49,531 bases of DNA from Phoronis australis (lineage: Eukaryota; Phoronida; Phoronidae), in contig NMRA01000065.1 of NCBI GenBank assembly GCA_002633005.1, positions 552,281 to 601,811 of the forward strand, read 5' to 3'. The number at the start of each line of letters is the position of its first letter. The stretch's first letter is position 1. The translations under genes and the position numbers were made by a program. Below, piece after piece: positions 22,401 to 32,840 of the stretch. The notes below the pieces were generated by a model. The model ran no database searches and was not told the DNA's origin. It was given only the letters and a program-made list of their open reading frames with translations.

Positions 22401-25400
22401 TGTGAACCTTATTTAACAGGTTGTACTTATGTGCAAATATCATGAACTCTGTTAGCTTTAACCAGTACAAAGTAAATATTTTCTGAAAGGTGAATAAATT
22501 TCCAAACATAATATATTACTCTTTAGTTATTTACTTGTCTTTATTTTTTCACAAGGTATCGAAATGATGGCTTAAGGGTTAAAACATGAACCGAAACTAT
22601 GCTTTGTGTGCTGAGTGTAAAATGGCTTGGGTGCAGCTGGTTAAAAAACGTGCAGCTTTGTAGTCGTGTGAAGTGCTTGTCATTGCAGTTTGCAAACACT
22701 CTGCGCACCTGACGTGTATGATGAAACTGATGTGCGTGTACTTCCCTTGTAGACAGAGGCTGGCTGGATAGGGTTCTACTCAACTATTGCTGGATGTGCG
22801 GCTGGCTTCATTGTAGCAAGGTAGCGCAGTTGATTTATTCTTGTGACTTAATGCCCTAGATATTTTAACTGAAACATTATGAAATCTTAATGTGCGTTAA
22901 GGTGAGCATCGGCATTTAATAACGAAATATTTTAAAATTCGGGTTTTTACGGTAGCGACGGATTCCAGTTAAAGTCCACGACACTGCTGTTATGACATTT
23001 ATTGCACATACAGAAGGCAGAAGTGACTTAGAATCAGTGAAGCCCAGGTAATACATTTTGTCAGCAAAGAAAATTTTGTTAGCCACAGGTCAGCAAAATG
23101 TCAGCTAGTTGGTGGGCGGTCACAATGGCTAGAGCATTTTCAAGGAAGTTCCAAGTTGTTAGACATGAACTTGAAGTGGAAACAATTCTGTGTTTGTTCC
23201 TATAAATTTCAGCTTCGATCCCCTAAACTTGGAACAGCAGACACCAAACACACAGTACAAATCCCGTGATCGCGCCCCTAATCTCCACACATTCATGGAG
23301 ATACCTGGAGACCAAGCTTCACACTCACGCAGGGACCAAGTTCTTGTTCCAGATCATGTGGCGAAACTGGAATGTAGAGGCGCGGTCATGAAATAGTTTT
23401 CACATTGAAAGTTTTTAGAAATTTCGGAGTCGGGTGTTTTTCAAAACGTTATCTGGGCCAAAAACGGAACATGATAATAACAACTAGTGTATAAGGAACC
23501 GTTGACAACTTCACCAGGCCTCTAGATGAGCTTGCTGTTGGTTATTGACCAATAGCATCACAAGCAGTAATGACACTTATATATGACTATTGCTAGTCTA
23601 GGAACTGTGATACATGTAAGCTATGTGAAGACTTCACATTCACAAGCAATCATGTGACTTCCTTTTAACCAAATGCACACGTGCCTCTTCAGACATGCTT
23701 GGATTATGCTTAAAGTGCTCAAAACCACCATTTATCTTGTTTAAGCAATCCAGTACATTGTCAGCATCATTAAACCTTCCTTTATAGCATTGCATGTCAC
23801 AATCATGAATTCAATATCCAAAAACTGAGAAAATAGATGAAAAGCGACTTCAATGTGCCCAGCGCCGCTGTGTCGTGTCCACCAACACACGAGTTTCTTG
23901 TACAAACCTACCATATCTGCAATTCGCCGATGCCCACGGGGAAAGTGAAAAGAGCCACAGCATGGTCAAGTACTAAGTTGTTATAACCTCCTCAAACACA
24001 ACGCTTTGCCATTCCTTATATCATAAACCACATGAAAACGAGCAGCAATATTTGACGACTTTTCACACTAAACACAGTGGAGGATGACTAGGGCTGTGAT
24101 TGGTAGTCCCCATTTTAGGTATCACAGTATTAATCAACCAGTAAATGCTCGTAACTTGACATCAGCTAATTGTCAGGTGGTGTTTTGGGTGTTCCAATTT
24201 GACAGTTAGTCAACTGGTGGGGTTGTTTTTGTGTTTTGATTATGGAATTGGTGATTTTAAACACTTTATTCGATAGACATTGGATTGAGATTTTTGCTTT
24301 TAAGGATGGCCCGGTAAACTGTATTTCAGTACTCTGCCATCGGCACATTTGAAAAAGTTCAGTTGCCTTTTGCAGTCATTATGAGGTCCTCGCCTTTTGG
24401 TTAATACATACATTTTTTATATTTATCTCTGTGGAGGTTGTCTCGTCTGTTTGGCTATAATGCTTATGCAACTATCATTGGTTAATAGGTCATGATACAT
24501 TTGTCCGAAATCTCTATGTCCAGGTTAAGTCAGATTTTTTTCATTTTGTTCTGGTTTTTGTTCTTAATAGTCTAACTTACAGCATAAATGCAGAAAATAG
24601 TCAATGATTCCGTAGCCAATTTTATTAACATAGAGATAATAATCGAGTGAACTTGATACATGCATGTTATTGTATTGAACTATGCCAGCTCCAAATTACA
24701 TCAATACTTGGTGTTATCCAAATAAAACCAGATGTCTGCAACAATGTTGTCATTTGTGCCTTTAAATTGCATCATAACGACAAGCCGTGGTCGTCAGTTT
24801 ATCAGGATTTGAGTTTTTAAGAATACTCTGTACTTGTCTACTTTCTTTCCAGGATTGCTGACTGTTTTGCTGGGCACATTAAGTTATTTCTCCTTGGTTT
24901 GACCTTGATGGGCATTGGATCCACAGTCTGGCTGACAATTGTGATAGGGTCGTACATACCATTTTCTACTGGTATGTTTGCCAATGAATGACAAGACAAT
25001 GTAAGGGCAGTGTTGGATCTGTGGGGTCCACAGAATTCCCCCTCTCCGTAAATGACCACTGTGGCATATTTTTTCTGTGCAATAAAGAACACTGAAAGAT
25101 TTATATCTTTTTGCTTGATTGGTCTCGACTGCAAACTGTGAATTATTGAAAGAGGTCGAAAAGGGCTTATGTCATCAGTGTTATTTGCTCTACTATTGCT
25201 CGCAGGGGAGATTATGAGGAATTAAAAAGTGTGGATGAAATCGTGGACGCGCCTCTGAAGTATTTTTAAAAGACATAAGTTATGGAATCGTTGATCATGG
25301 TTGTTTTTGTCCGTTATCGCTATGAGTTTTCAAAGTCACGTGATTGCTCAAGCAACAAATGAGCATCCCTTTTAAGAATATCTGACATCACACTAAGGTG

Positions 25401-27178
25401 CATTAGTGGAGCTAATTACAGAACGATAGCACAGTTTTAAATAGTTTAACAATTTGTCAATGTTTATGATATTGTTTTAATTTTCATTTTTCAGCTCAAC
25501 TATATGCCTCGTGCATAATAACGGGTTTTGTCCTGAACGCTACAATTCCATTGTTTTACGAGATGAGCTGCGAGACCAGTTTCCCCATTGCCGAAGGTGT
25601 CACTAGTGGTCTACTCACTTTCCTCAACAACGTGGTTGCTCTGATTTTCTTGTTAATCTTCATGATTCCATCACTACGTAAGGGTAAAATAGGATACCTT
25701 TTAAAGTGGCACTCGCTGAAACTTGGACTGTTTAACTGAAATTTATTCTACAAAAAGTTACTTGCATTGTCCAAAATGCAAAAAACATTATCAGGAAATT
25801 TGAAATAGATGCAGTCGTACAACTTCATTAAACACATCGCCATTTGGTGGTGTGACATCACAAAAGGTAAATAAATGCATCGCAAGAGGGCGTGATTGTC
25901 AGGTAGTGTCTCTGTGCCTGAGATAATATATTTGAGACATGACAATGATTTATCACGAAAAACTAAGTGAGTAAGGATTGTGAAGATAAACGCTGCACTC
26001 GACTTTTTTCTACTTGAATCTTACAGCTTTCATCCAACATGACATTATACTATATGTTTATTTTGACAATATGAGAATTCAGTGTATTGAGAATAACACC
26101 CAAACCACACAAAAAGATCTGAGTTTATTTTTAAACAAAGAGTAAAATAGCTGCAAATAATGATATTTTAGAATGTAATTCAACATATGAGCAAATCTCA
26201 CGCTAGAAAATTGACTTTCTTGACACGACATTTCCTCATTTTGCGTGAAATTGTCGGACAAGTTTACTTTTAAAGCTGCACTAAGCACGTTTTCTGTAAA
26301 CAGGTAAATTTTGATCTAGGTTGGTCACCATTATAAAACTGGGATCTGTAAGACTTAACTTGAAGAAAGAAATATGTTTTACGCTTCCACTTCAGGATTG
26401 TTGAAGAAAGTTTAGCCAAATAATTGTGAGCAGATCACATTCTAGAAATAATTCGTAGAAATCATATCAGCTTTGAACTAGAAGTTAGTGTACATTCTCA
26501 CAAACTTTGCGCCTTTGCTCTTTGTGAGATTTAATTATTTTTCAGAAATAGTTGTGCGGAGCATAAGACTAACTTTCTGTGTTAATTCTTACGTCACTTT
26601 TCACGAAACAGACCCTGTACTTTGTTTTTTGAATTGATTTGGTGGTACAACATATTTAATTGCCCACATTTTCAAAAGAATGTACCCTAGATGAGCAAAA
26701 GGTAACAAGTGACTGGTTGCACTCGTGGCTATCATTGTTCCTGCATGTGATTCGGTGCTGGTGTGTATGATTTTATGTTCGTATGTATGGTTTTTGTGGC
26801 TCCTGTGCATAATTTTTGTTCACATGCGTGACTTTTGGGTTCGTATGCAGGATTCATAAGTTCAGGTGGTTCGTGCGTAAGATGTGATGCTCGTGCGTAT
26901 GATTCTATGGTACCTGTATACTGAAACTTTCACATGAATCCGATGGGCCATTTCTGAGAAATGATGTTCTGAAGTTAGTCTATTTGTTTTTTTTTCTAGG
27001 AAACTACGTAAATTTTTAAACGGAATTCACTCTTCTTCTTTCAGCCACTATGTGGATGAACTGGTTCCTGGTGGGCTGTGTTATATTCTGTTTCATGGTG
27101 CTACTTTTCCTCAAAGAAAACTATGGTAGACTACAAATTGACGTGGAAAAATTCACAGTCATGGTTCATGATCATTGA
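10276..27178 (+). CDS. SLC49A4: SLC49A4 (DIRC2)-like lysosomal MFS transporter, whole gene
   Basis: Twelve coding exons join in frame to 491 codons plus TGA; the human protein is about 478 aa. The order of landmarks follows SLC49A4: RWYILLVFSLMALAQG, WNTWGP, GLR, NG.AGP, YFP.KPP.PPS, AGWIGF, LYASCI.TGF.LN, P.AEGVT.G, KENYGRLQIDV. The family is a 12-TM major facilitator protein of the lysosomal membrane. The human member was described as an electrogenic transporter and reported to export pyridoxine. An N-terminal Leu-Leu at residues 23-24 after Ser-Asp-Arg resembles a dileucine lysosomal signal, without the strict acidic residue at -4. Three N-glycosylation sequons (Asn213, 216, 227) fall in the luminal TM5-TM6 loop. 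Two alternative exons 4 are present. Intron 2 uses a GC donor. Start: first ATG, with a hydrophilic N-terminus as in the family. Confidence 0.9.
11140..11286 (+). CDS. SLC49A4: SLC49A4 exon 2 (GC donor)
   Basis: 147 bp after acceptor TTATTACAG, residues 67-116. It holds WNTWGPLTRSAE and TM2 up to FSWLMDVK. It ends AAAG|GCAAGG, a GC-AG intron. The only nearby GT (11,281) would put a stop in exon 3. Confidence 0.88.
11514..11731. repeat. 24-bp minisatellite, 9 copies (intron 2)
   Basis: Nine units of CCTGCACAC(A/C)TCCAATCACAACA-type sequence at an exact 24-bp period (unit starts 11,520 to 11,712). Variants are ordered along the array: CATCC units first, then CACCC, then CACCC with CAATCG. Because 24 is a multiple of 3, long ORFs appear in several frames on both strands; these are artefacts of the repeat. 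Intronic. Confidence 0.92.
12480..12570 (+). CDS. SLC49A4: SLC49A4 exon 3
   Basis: 91 bp after acceptor CTCTTTCCAG, residues 116-146. It encodes GLRISSIICCGLVFVGAGLR, TM3. Donor TTG|GTAAAA, leaving phase 2 (TG). Confidence 0.88.
13191..13230. repeat. Short tandem duplication (intron 3)
   Basis: Two copies of TGTGTACTTGGCCCGATG separated by two bases. Confidence 0.6.
13479..13642 (+). CDS. SLC49A4: SLC49A4 exon 4A, alternative TM4-TM5 exon
   Basis: 164 bp after acceptor CTTGTATAG, donor ATTG|GTACTT (weak at +4 to +6). Residues 146-201 encode TM4, the loop and TM5: LIHSGQMLNGFAGP...WFPSSQRTTATALSAM...FVIG. Same length and phases (2 in, 1 out) as exon 4B. The two peptides are identical at 33 of 55 positions. 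All exon 4A residues expected for the family are present, so it does not look dead. Confidence 0.88.
17023..17470 (-). mobile_element. 5'-truncated non-LTR retroelement tail (between exons 4A and 4B)
   Basis: On the minus strand the region ends in the module GGCCCTCTTGGAAAGCAGTG, then CACTAAAAAGACCACC and an AATAAATAAATAAA tail. This is the layout of a CR1/L2-like 3' end. The upstream 350 bp are AT-rich with a 70-codon open frame that resembles nothing I know. The 5' limit is uncertain. Confidence 0.4.
17782..17945 (+). CDS. SLC49A4: SLC49A4 exon 4B, alternative TM4-TM5 exon
   Basis: 164 bp after acceptor CTCCTTTCCAG, donor CTAG|GTAACT. It encodes LIHVGHILNGLAGP...WFPPNQRTTATSVSAV...SFILG, open throughout and with no lesion. 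Its NYVG near the TM5 start is closer to the vertebrate SYLG than the SNAG of exon 4A, which suggests 4B keeps more of the ancestral TM5. Splicing 4A to 4B puts a TGA nine codons into 4B. Confidence 0.88.
18561..18626 (+). CDS. SLC49A4: SLC49A4 exon 5
   Basis: 66 bp, phase 1-1, acceptor CCATTTTAG, donor TTG|GTAAGT. It encodes the luminal TM5-TM6 loop with sequons NST (Asn213) and NAS (Asn216). It is symmetric, so it could be skipped without a frameshift. Confidence 0.85.
19323..19670. repeat. 58-bp tandem repeat, 6 copies (intron 5)
   Basis: Units start at 19,323, 19,381, 19,439, 19,497, 19,555 and 19,613 and are nearly identical. Only a few substitutions are seen, mostly in the first unit. 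Each unit contains TATCTC-T-GAGATA, an odd palindrome with opposed GATA motifs. Near-identity suggests recent expansion. Confidence 0.95.
20818..20880 (+). CDS. SLC49A4: SLC49A4 exon 6
   Basis: 63 bp, phase 1-1, acceptor TTTTACAG, donor TTG|GTAAGT. It encodes DLNKNASLEDMKNDIRILMY: the rest of the loop with sequon Asn227 and the approach to TM6. Symmetric, hence also skippable. Confidence 0.85.
21744..21873 (+). CDS. SLC49A4: SLC49A4 exon 7
   Basis: 130 bp, acceptor CTCGTTTCAG, donor AA|GTAAGT. It encodes TM6 (AVLFLIMLIYFPAKPPMPPS) and the start of the long central cytosolic loop. Confidence 0.88.
22112..22223 (+). CDS. SLC49A4: SLC49A4 exon 8
   Basis: 112 bp, acceptor TTTTTACAG, donor CAG|GTATTA, phase 0 out. 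It encodes TM7 with PYGISSGVYGGWGSVLGVNL, the family's G-V-x-x-GW motif. Confidence 0.88.
22753..22820 (+). CDS. SLC49A4: SLC49A4 exon 9
   Basis: 68 bp, acceptor CCCTTGTAG, donor CAAG|GTAGCG. It encodes TEAGWIGFYSTIAGCAAGF, TM8. Confidence 0.87.
23755..24180 (-). pseudogene. THAP-domain first-exon relic, copy B (intron 9)
   Basis: The inverted homologue of 6505-6995. On the minus strand an ATG at 24,012 opens MAKRCV, then a stop, GGYNNLVLDHAVALFTFP and W. This is the THAP layout with two stops and one Cys lost. The upstream part shares CTGTGTTTAGTGTGAAAAG and ATTAGCTGATGTC with copy A, so the repeat carries its own upstream region. Dead transposon-derived exon, antisense to the transporter gene. 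Confidence 0.55.
24853..24971 (+). CDS. SLC49A4: SLC49A4 exon 10
   Basis: 119 bp, acceptor TCTTTCCAG, donor ACTG|GTATGT. It encodes RIADCFAGHIK and TM9. Confidence 0.87.
25495..25677 (+). CDS. SLC49A4: SLC49A4 exon 11
   Basis: 183 bp, acceptor ATTTTTCAG, donor CTAC|GTAAGG. It encodes LYASCIITGFVLNATIPLFY, PIAEGVTSGLLTFLNN and most of TM10-TM11. Confidence 0.88.
26755..26910. repeat. Degenerate tandem repeat (intron 11)
   Basis: About seven diverged units of roughly 20-25 bp built on (T)TCGTGCGTATGATTTTATG-like sequence. Old minisatellite. Confidence 0.4.
27045..27178 (+). CDS. SLC49A4: SLC49A4 exon 12 with stop
   Basis: 134 coding bp after acceptor TTCTTTCAG. It encodes TM12 and a short cytosolic tail (KENYGRLQIDVEKF), ending in TGA at 27,176-27,178. 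Confidence 0.88.
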
Positions 27179-28223
27179 GCACCTGAACTTCTATTGACCT
27201 TTTTATGGATGAGCGCGACACCTCGTAATTATACACAAAGGATTGTGGGATAGCGATCATCCAAACTAGCACTTCTACTAGCAAATCAAGGACGTTAGGG
27301 TCTCGGAGTACACATTGATAAAGGATGTGTAGTAATCACATGATTTTATTGCTACTGGTGATATCGTTTACATGAAGTCACTGGTATCAATATTGAACTT
27401 CTGTTGATGAAGTTTTAAAGAGCCACCCTTTCACCTATTTAATAACACAGAATGAACTTTGCCAATTGCAGTGAGACTATAGGCCTACTTGGAACATTTC
27501 ATAGATTGTGCAGTTGCATTTTATTATCAATTTTGTTAATTTATTGTGCTCCATGTCAATCAGTTTTGGTGATTTCTTGCTGGTGCACCACCAGAAATTC
27601 TAATGCAGAACTTAAGGCTTTGTTAACAAGTTTAGTGTTTTTTTCTGATAAATTTCCATGCCATGTTTACAAAGCATTATCTGTGATTTACTACTAGTTG
27701 GCCTTCATCCTCATTGCTCATTTCCGTCAGTAAGATGAAACAGAAACTCTGTCTTTAAATACAAATTGAAATGCTGACACTGTACCAGGAACCTGTTGTT
27801 TTTTAGTTGGACTTTTTAACTGAGATGATTTTTGATTACGGCCTTCTCCTGTTCAATGACTTTACCAGACGGAGAGGGTTGTTAGCGTGTGATGACATCT
27901 AGCTCCTTTGTTAACTGCCAAGCACAATTTTTTGTCTGAAATGACAACAGACTGGCCAATTATCTACCTGTCTTATTACAGACCACGTGTGAACACCGTC
28001 AAACCCAGAGCGATCGGTACATTCGGAAAGAATAGATCGTCTAACTGATTGTAGTTGGGCGATTTTGGCTGTTCGAAAACTAGTAAGACATGATCAGAAT
28101 TTGATGAGGAATTCAGAAATGCTATTGGCTTATGTTCAAATATGTGATAACTTAACTTTTATTTTTAACAGCACAGCCCAGTCAGGCTAGATACAATCTT
28201 ATTGGAGATTAAAGCAATTATCG

Positions 28224-28229
28224 AATAAA
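28224..28229 (+). terminator. Candidate poly(A) signal 1
   Basis: AATAAA about 1.05 kb after the transporter stop. Confidence 0.4.
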
Positions 28230-28310
28230 GAGAGCTGGCCCTCCAACCATAAATGCCAGAATGGAGTTAATCACTCATGTACATGTAGATATTGGCTACA
28301 GGGGTCATCT

Positions 28311-28351
28311 TCCCAACTTGTTGTTGGGCGATAGAATCGAACAAGTTGGGA
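28311..28351. other. Perfect 12-bp hairpin in the presumed 3' UTR
   Basis: TCCCAACTTGTT (28,311-28,322) and AACAAGTTGGGA (28,340-28,351) are exact complements around a 17-base loop, between the two candidate poly(A) signals. It could be an RNA stem; function unknown. Confidence 0.5.
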
Positions 28352-28410
28352 TCAACGGAAGGGTCATGAGTAGTTCTGAGGCCCTTTTAAATGTGACTGT
28401 CCATGTCTAA

Positions 28411-28416
28411 AATAAA
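28411..28416 (+). terminator. Candidate poly(A) signal 2
   Basis: AATAAA about 1.23 kb after the transporter stop. Confidence 0.35.
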
Positions 28417-28464
28417 AGAACTTCATTAAAATGTAAATTCTCCCTGGCTGTATACTAACTATAT

Positions 28465-28500
28465 GTACACACACAAACACGCACGCACACGCACGAATGC
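28465..28500. repeat. Imperfect CA-rich microsatellite
   Basis: A run of ACAC/GCAC dinucleotides. Confidence 0.6.
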
Positions 28501-28743
28501 ATGCATACGTACAAACATACATAGGTGGTAGTGTTGCACTTTAGTGTATCTGACGACCTGGTTTGTTGTCTACCCAGTTTGGTTCAGTTGATTAGATGCG
28601 GGCATTTATTCAGTTTGCTTTAGTTCTGACTATATCCGATAGATGTCTGAATAACTGTAGTTCCTGTCATAGTATTATATCCTGCCATTTGATCATTATC
28701 GAGGCAGTTAATGTCATTCTATGTGCGAAAAGGTAATGGTCTG

Positions 28744-28829
28744 ATATAACGTGCCCGAATTTCTAGAACCAGATTTCCCCACTAAATAACGGGCATCAAA
28801 CTGGTTCTCAAAATGCGGGCACGTTATAT
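28744..28829. mobile_element. Foldback element with long flanking duplication
   Basis: The arms at 28,744-28,772 and 28,801-28,829 are complementary at 26 of 29 positions (ATATAACGTGCCCG outermost). The flanks share TGCGAA(AA)GGTAATGGTCTG at 28,724-28,743 and 28,844-28,861. Either the target duplication is unusually long (18-20 bp) or the flank copies are part of nested ends. Non-autonomous MITE-like. Confidence 0.5.
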
Positions 28830-28861
28830 TATAGACTATTGCCTGCGAAGGTAATGGTCTG

Positions 28862-30510
28862 CGCGTACAACTGTACGTTAATTATGACCTGACCCATGTC
28901 TCGCGTAAAGAATACTTAAATGACACTAAAAACGTGATCCTTAGTAACCAAGGTTATCCGTTACTTTTTTCAAAGATCTCACCATTGCATTTTTTACATT
29001 GTAAAAAGTAATTTTATAATTTTTCGTGAAACTTTTATCTTTAAACGATATTGCTAATATTAACAAAGCACATATGACTGAGGTTCATTGTCGCCAAGGA
29101 ACCCGGCCTATTAAGAGTGACTCCATATAAAAACCAACAGGTAGAGTCTATACCCAAAATCACCGATTTTTTTGAAACTTAGCACATGAGTTTGGTTTGT
29201 TGAGATGTAGAAAAACCTCACTTTTTAAGAATTTTCATTCATTATTTTTCTTTTTATGACCTGTACCTCCATTTTGCAACAAAATTGGGCGTCGAAGTAG
29301 GCATGTTTGAATGCATTTTACTAGCATGTGGTAAGGACAAAACAAATGAATAATACGAATTGAAAGAGCAATGGCTGAATAATTTAATGGCATAACTTTC
29401 AAAACCCATTTTTGAATTTGTACGTTTTGAATTTGTGAGGCAAAAACGGCTATTTTTTAGGTTTTCACTGAAGCCATCATTTTCGGCCAAATTTGGCACT
29501 CTGTAGCAGCCATAACGCACCTTTCCTGAAATTGACTTTATAATAATTTGTTTAGTCATTCCTAACCTGTTCATAATCTAAAATAAAAAATCTTGCCTCT
29601 AATGCAGTTTTTGCGTACGAAGCATTACACGAACTGCTCTTCGTCCTTTTGCATGTTCTCAGTTGCCTCTGCTGCCAACAGGGGGCTCTTGGAACATATA
29701 ATTAGCTTGCGAAACACGACATAAAAACCTTGTATTTTGGAGAAAAGTCAGACAGCATTATTAATTACCATTCTCAATGAAAACGGCATTGACGATTATT
29801 GCTTATTACATAAAATATGTAACGTAAATCAACTGGCATGCGTGGTTCTAAATGATAGATGGCGCTGTTTTTGTTTACGTAGAGACTGAAGACGCATCCA
29901 GAATAAGAGCATGCAGTAACACGAGGACCTTGCTATAATTCAAGACTTCGCGAGATATTGCCCTGTATTTTAAATGAGAACACGTGGTTTTGGATAAATT
30001 TTAGAGAGGTTCTAGTGTTACTGAACTCACCCCTGCCTTGTTTTCTATCTGCCTTGTTCGTGCCACAGGCAAAGGAAGGCACCCAAGGTGGATATGGCCC
30101 CCTAGTGTTCAGTGCAAAAATCCTTCAACTTGTCAATAGTCATTGTAACTTTGGGTTCATATTGTAATGTCCCTGCTGGTTGCTACAAATTTTAGTCGCC
30201 ACCAGTCGCCAGAAATCTGGTGTTCCCTCCACACACCGGGCACCCTAACGCTGAATATTTCTGTCAGTGTGATCATCAGTGGTATAAAAAGGTACACATT
30301 CACAGTCAATAGAAAATAATTCACGAGAGACAATTTTATTAATGACTCATTCATGACAGACATGAAGTAAACAGAAGTAACGGTCTCGACTTCATATATC
30401 ACACATCTTTGACTGGTATGCTACAAGTGACAAGGCTAAACGTTGAGCTCATTTACCACTTCATTCAGTAAATCTGACGATATAACAGCATCTTCAGCAG
30501 AAATTGCATC
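28862..30510. other. Intergenic, no gene recognised
   Basis: It includes a 106-codon minus-strand open frame (29,254-29,574) with no motif and no splice context. Probably non-coding or old transposon sequence. Confidence 0.4.
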
Positions 30511-30514
30511 GTCA

Positions 30515-31560
30515 TAAACATTGCTGAAAAAATCCACCAATCTGCGATTCACTTAATATAACAGGTAAACACTTTACCAGTGGGTTCTCGTAATGTTTTC
30601 TCCATTTTGGCACTTCCGAGGGTGAACGTTTTTACCTGACTTCAGTATCGCCTTCATCGAATATGTTCGTCAGAAAGTTCTTAACCTTTGCTGAAAATCT
30701 TGTTGACCTTTTACCTTTTTTCAATGCCTAACCTATTGCTTCAGCATTCGTGTCATCCAAATAGTACTCTGAGGCTGCCTCAAATGACGCTCCGGTTCTT
30801 GCATCTGAAAGCATTTCTGACCGACCACTGTCGTGCGATGTGGTCATACGTGGTTTCCCTCTGTAAATGTTCAGTGTGGTTACCCACATCCAAATGCTGA
30901 CCTAGTTCTGCGTCTGTAGAGAAAAATTTCGAGTAACCTTGCTGGGTACAAGGGAACTTTTGTTGAGGCTCTTCACTAGATACAATGCCAACCTTAACTC
31001 TTGGTGTTGAAAATCCGCCATGTCTAGAGATGTTAGAGTATTTTAGAGAAATAGGTTTCCCATTTTCTCAGTATTTGTAAGAACTTATCGTCACCTACAT
31101 GGAATGATTTCCACACGCGAATTCCTTGGGTGGAATAGTGGGAATTTGGGAATGTGCTTATACCATGAACTGAGTATTTTGGAAAAGTCTTTGTAGCATT
31201 GACTGAACATGCATACACATAACATCCCTTCACACGGCCACTGGAAAGTAATGCTTCTTTCAAATCCAGAAAGTTTATGTAATTGTTACCTTCGGCTACA
31301 AAATACTTTGCGTGTTGTTTGAGTGGAGCAATCTTGCGATCACAGAGATCCTTTCCATTCTGACTTTCACTAAAGTCATATCTCGAAACAGAAATGCCGG
31401 TAGAATTTGACAAGGTTGCTACGTTCAGGAGCGAGGAGCAGAGTGGTAACATCCAGCATTACCTGACTCTTGCATGACTGGTCATTCACCGACTCTGGGT
31501 AGTACGAGTGCGTACTCTGGCACAGGCCTTGCTTTGTGAGGTAGTTTCCTGTATCTCAAA
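30515..31560 (-). pseudogene. Decayed copy of an uncharacterised multi-copy invertebrate protein
   Basis: Conserved pieces occur in the right order on the minus strand but in different frames: GNAGCYHS (near 31,450), then a 139-codon stretch with SVSRYDFSESQNGKDLCDRK and GIRVWKSFHVGDDKF. Next come DAELGQHLDVGNHTEHLQRE with TTYD (near 30,920), TRFSAKVKNFLTNIFDEG, and last LSESQIGGFF (near 30,545). I recall this pattern from large families in corals, amphioxus and molluscs, with NAGCY...YDFS..Q.GKD.CDRK...HLD.G.H...TRF..K...L...F and Q..GFFSRL. I know no established function; the high copy number suggests a mobile or expanded gene. At least three frameshifts or stops make this copy dead. Confidence 0.5.
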
Positions 31561-31569
31561 TGTTCAGTG

Positions 31570-32680
31570 GTGTCTTTGACATAACTCACTAAAGCACAAA
31601 GCTTTTGTGATCGGATTTTTTTGCAAAATAAACTCTAAAGGAACATGAAGGCCCATCGACATCGTCCGCCATTTTGTCTTTTCAAAATGCACTTGCTTCT
31701 TTCAAAACCAGTCATTACAAATATCAATCCTCACTCATTTAATCTTAAAGGCATTTATTTCCATTTAAAATTTCTACATAGTGTTTAAATTAACCTGATA
31801 ATGTAAAAGAAATGAAAGACTACAAGAAGGTTACACGTACATTTTTTTATATATCCTCAAGCTTAACCTCAACTGACTCCCTCAGTGGGCAAAGGTCAAC
31901 GGGTTCAGGTTTGATACTAACCGCGTAAACAAACCCGGAAAACATCTTGTTTTCATTTGAAAGAGTTTAGAGTTGGTTTCTATAACTATTTAAAGCATAC
32001 TTCTTGCCTAAAGCTTTATTCAAATGGTCTGTAAACTCTGCTCGTCATTTCCAAACTATGAAAATAGACAGTTTTGCAAGACAATTTTCACTAAGGTGCA
32101 AAGTTGAGGCAAGATTTTTTATTGCTCAGTCATTAAGACTAACTCTTTACTGTATGTTCAAAACGTCACATTAGGCCACAAGGTGTTTTATGGCAGTAAG
32201 AAGGTCACAAAAATGGCCACTAAAATTAGCCCCAAAAAGTGGTCTGTGGATTATCTCCCCTGTCTAGCACAAAACTGTCAGATTTTAATAAATGGCACAG
32301 AATTATGTACAGTATACGTTGGTTATTTCAGTCACCAAAATATAGCTTTTGATCTATTTTGTATGTTACTCATTTTTGTTGCTGAAAACATGCGATTTTT
32401 GAGACGGCTAATATGCCCAATTGTGCCAATTTGTGTTATCATGCTCCAGCGGCGAAATTAGGATTGAGCTTAATTGTCATTTCAGAAATAAACAACGAGC
32501 ATTTATAATGGAAATGTAACTACGTCACACGGTGATTTGGCAAATTGTCTACAGAAATAACAAGTTTAATCCTTCTACAGTGCTATAATCTGTAATATTA
32601 GGTATTTGTAGAGATACATTAAGAAATCATCTTATTCTTGGTGACTCGTATAACGAGCAATCGATAACGCAGCTCACGCT
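31570..32680. other. Intergenic, no gene recognised
   Basis: A 92-codon plus-strand open frame (32,183-32,461) has no recognisable motif. The region may include upstream parts of the pseudogene to its left. Confidence 0.4.
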
Positions 32681-32688
32681 TCAAATCA

Positions 32689-32840
32689 TAGGCGGATCCA
32701 GTGGGTTCAAGGGGTCCGGACCCCTTTTTTCCCTTGATTTTCGTGATATCAAATCTAGAATTTTCAAATTGTTGACTTCGACCCCCCTTTGAAAGATCCT
32801 TGATCCGAACCCTCTTTAAAAAATTCTGGAATCGCTCCTG
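32689..32840. mobile_element. MITE of the GGCGGATCC family, diverged copy
   Basis: The left end carries AGGCGGATCCAGTGGG. The right end carries ATTCTGGAATCGCTCCTG, its imperfect reverse complement. The interior is rich in C and G runs (GGGTCCGGACCCC). Length is about 150 bp, as for the copy at 35.0 kb. Confidence 0.5.

Larger units (their letters stand above)
27179..28440 (+). other. Presumed 3' UTR of SLC49A4
   Basis: No further ORF of note follows the TGA. Two AATAAA hexamers (28,224-28,229 and 28,411-28,416) could each end the transcript. Length is inferred only. Confidence 0.4.

Noticed and set aside
29254-29574. 106-codon minus-strand ORF as a gene
   Set aside because: No signal peptide, motif or splice context; composition like the surrounding AT-rich DNA.
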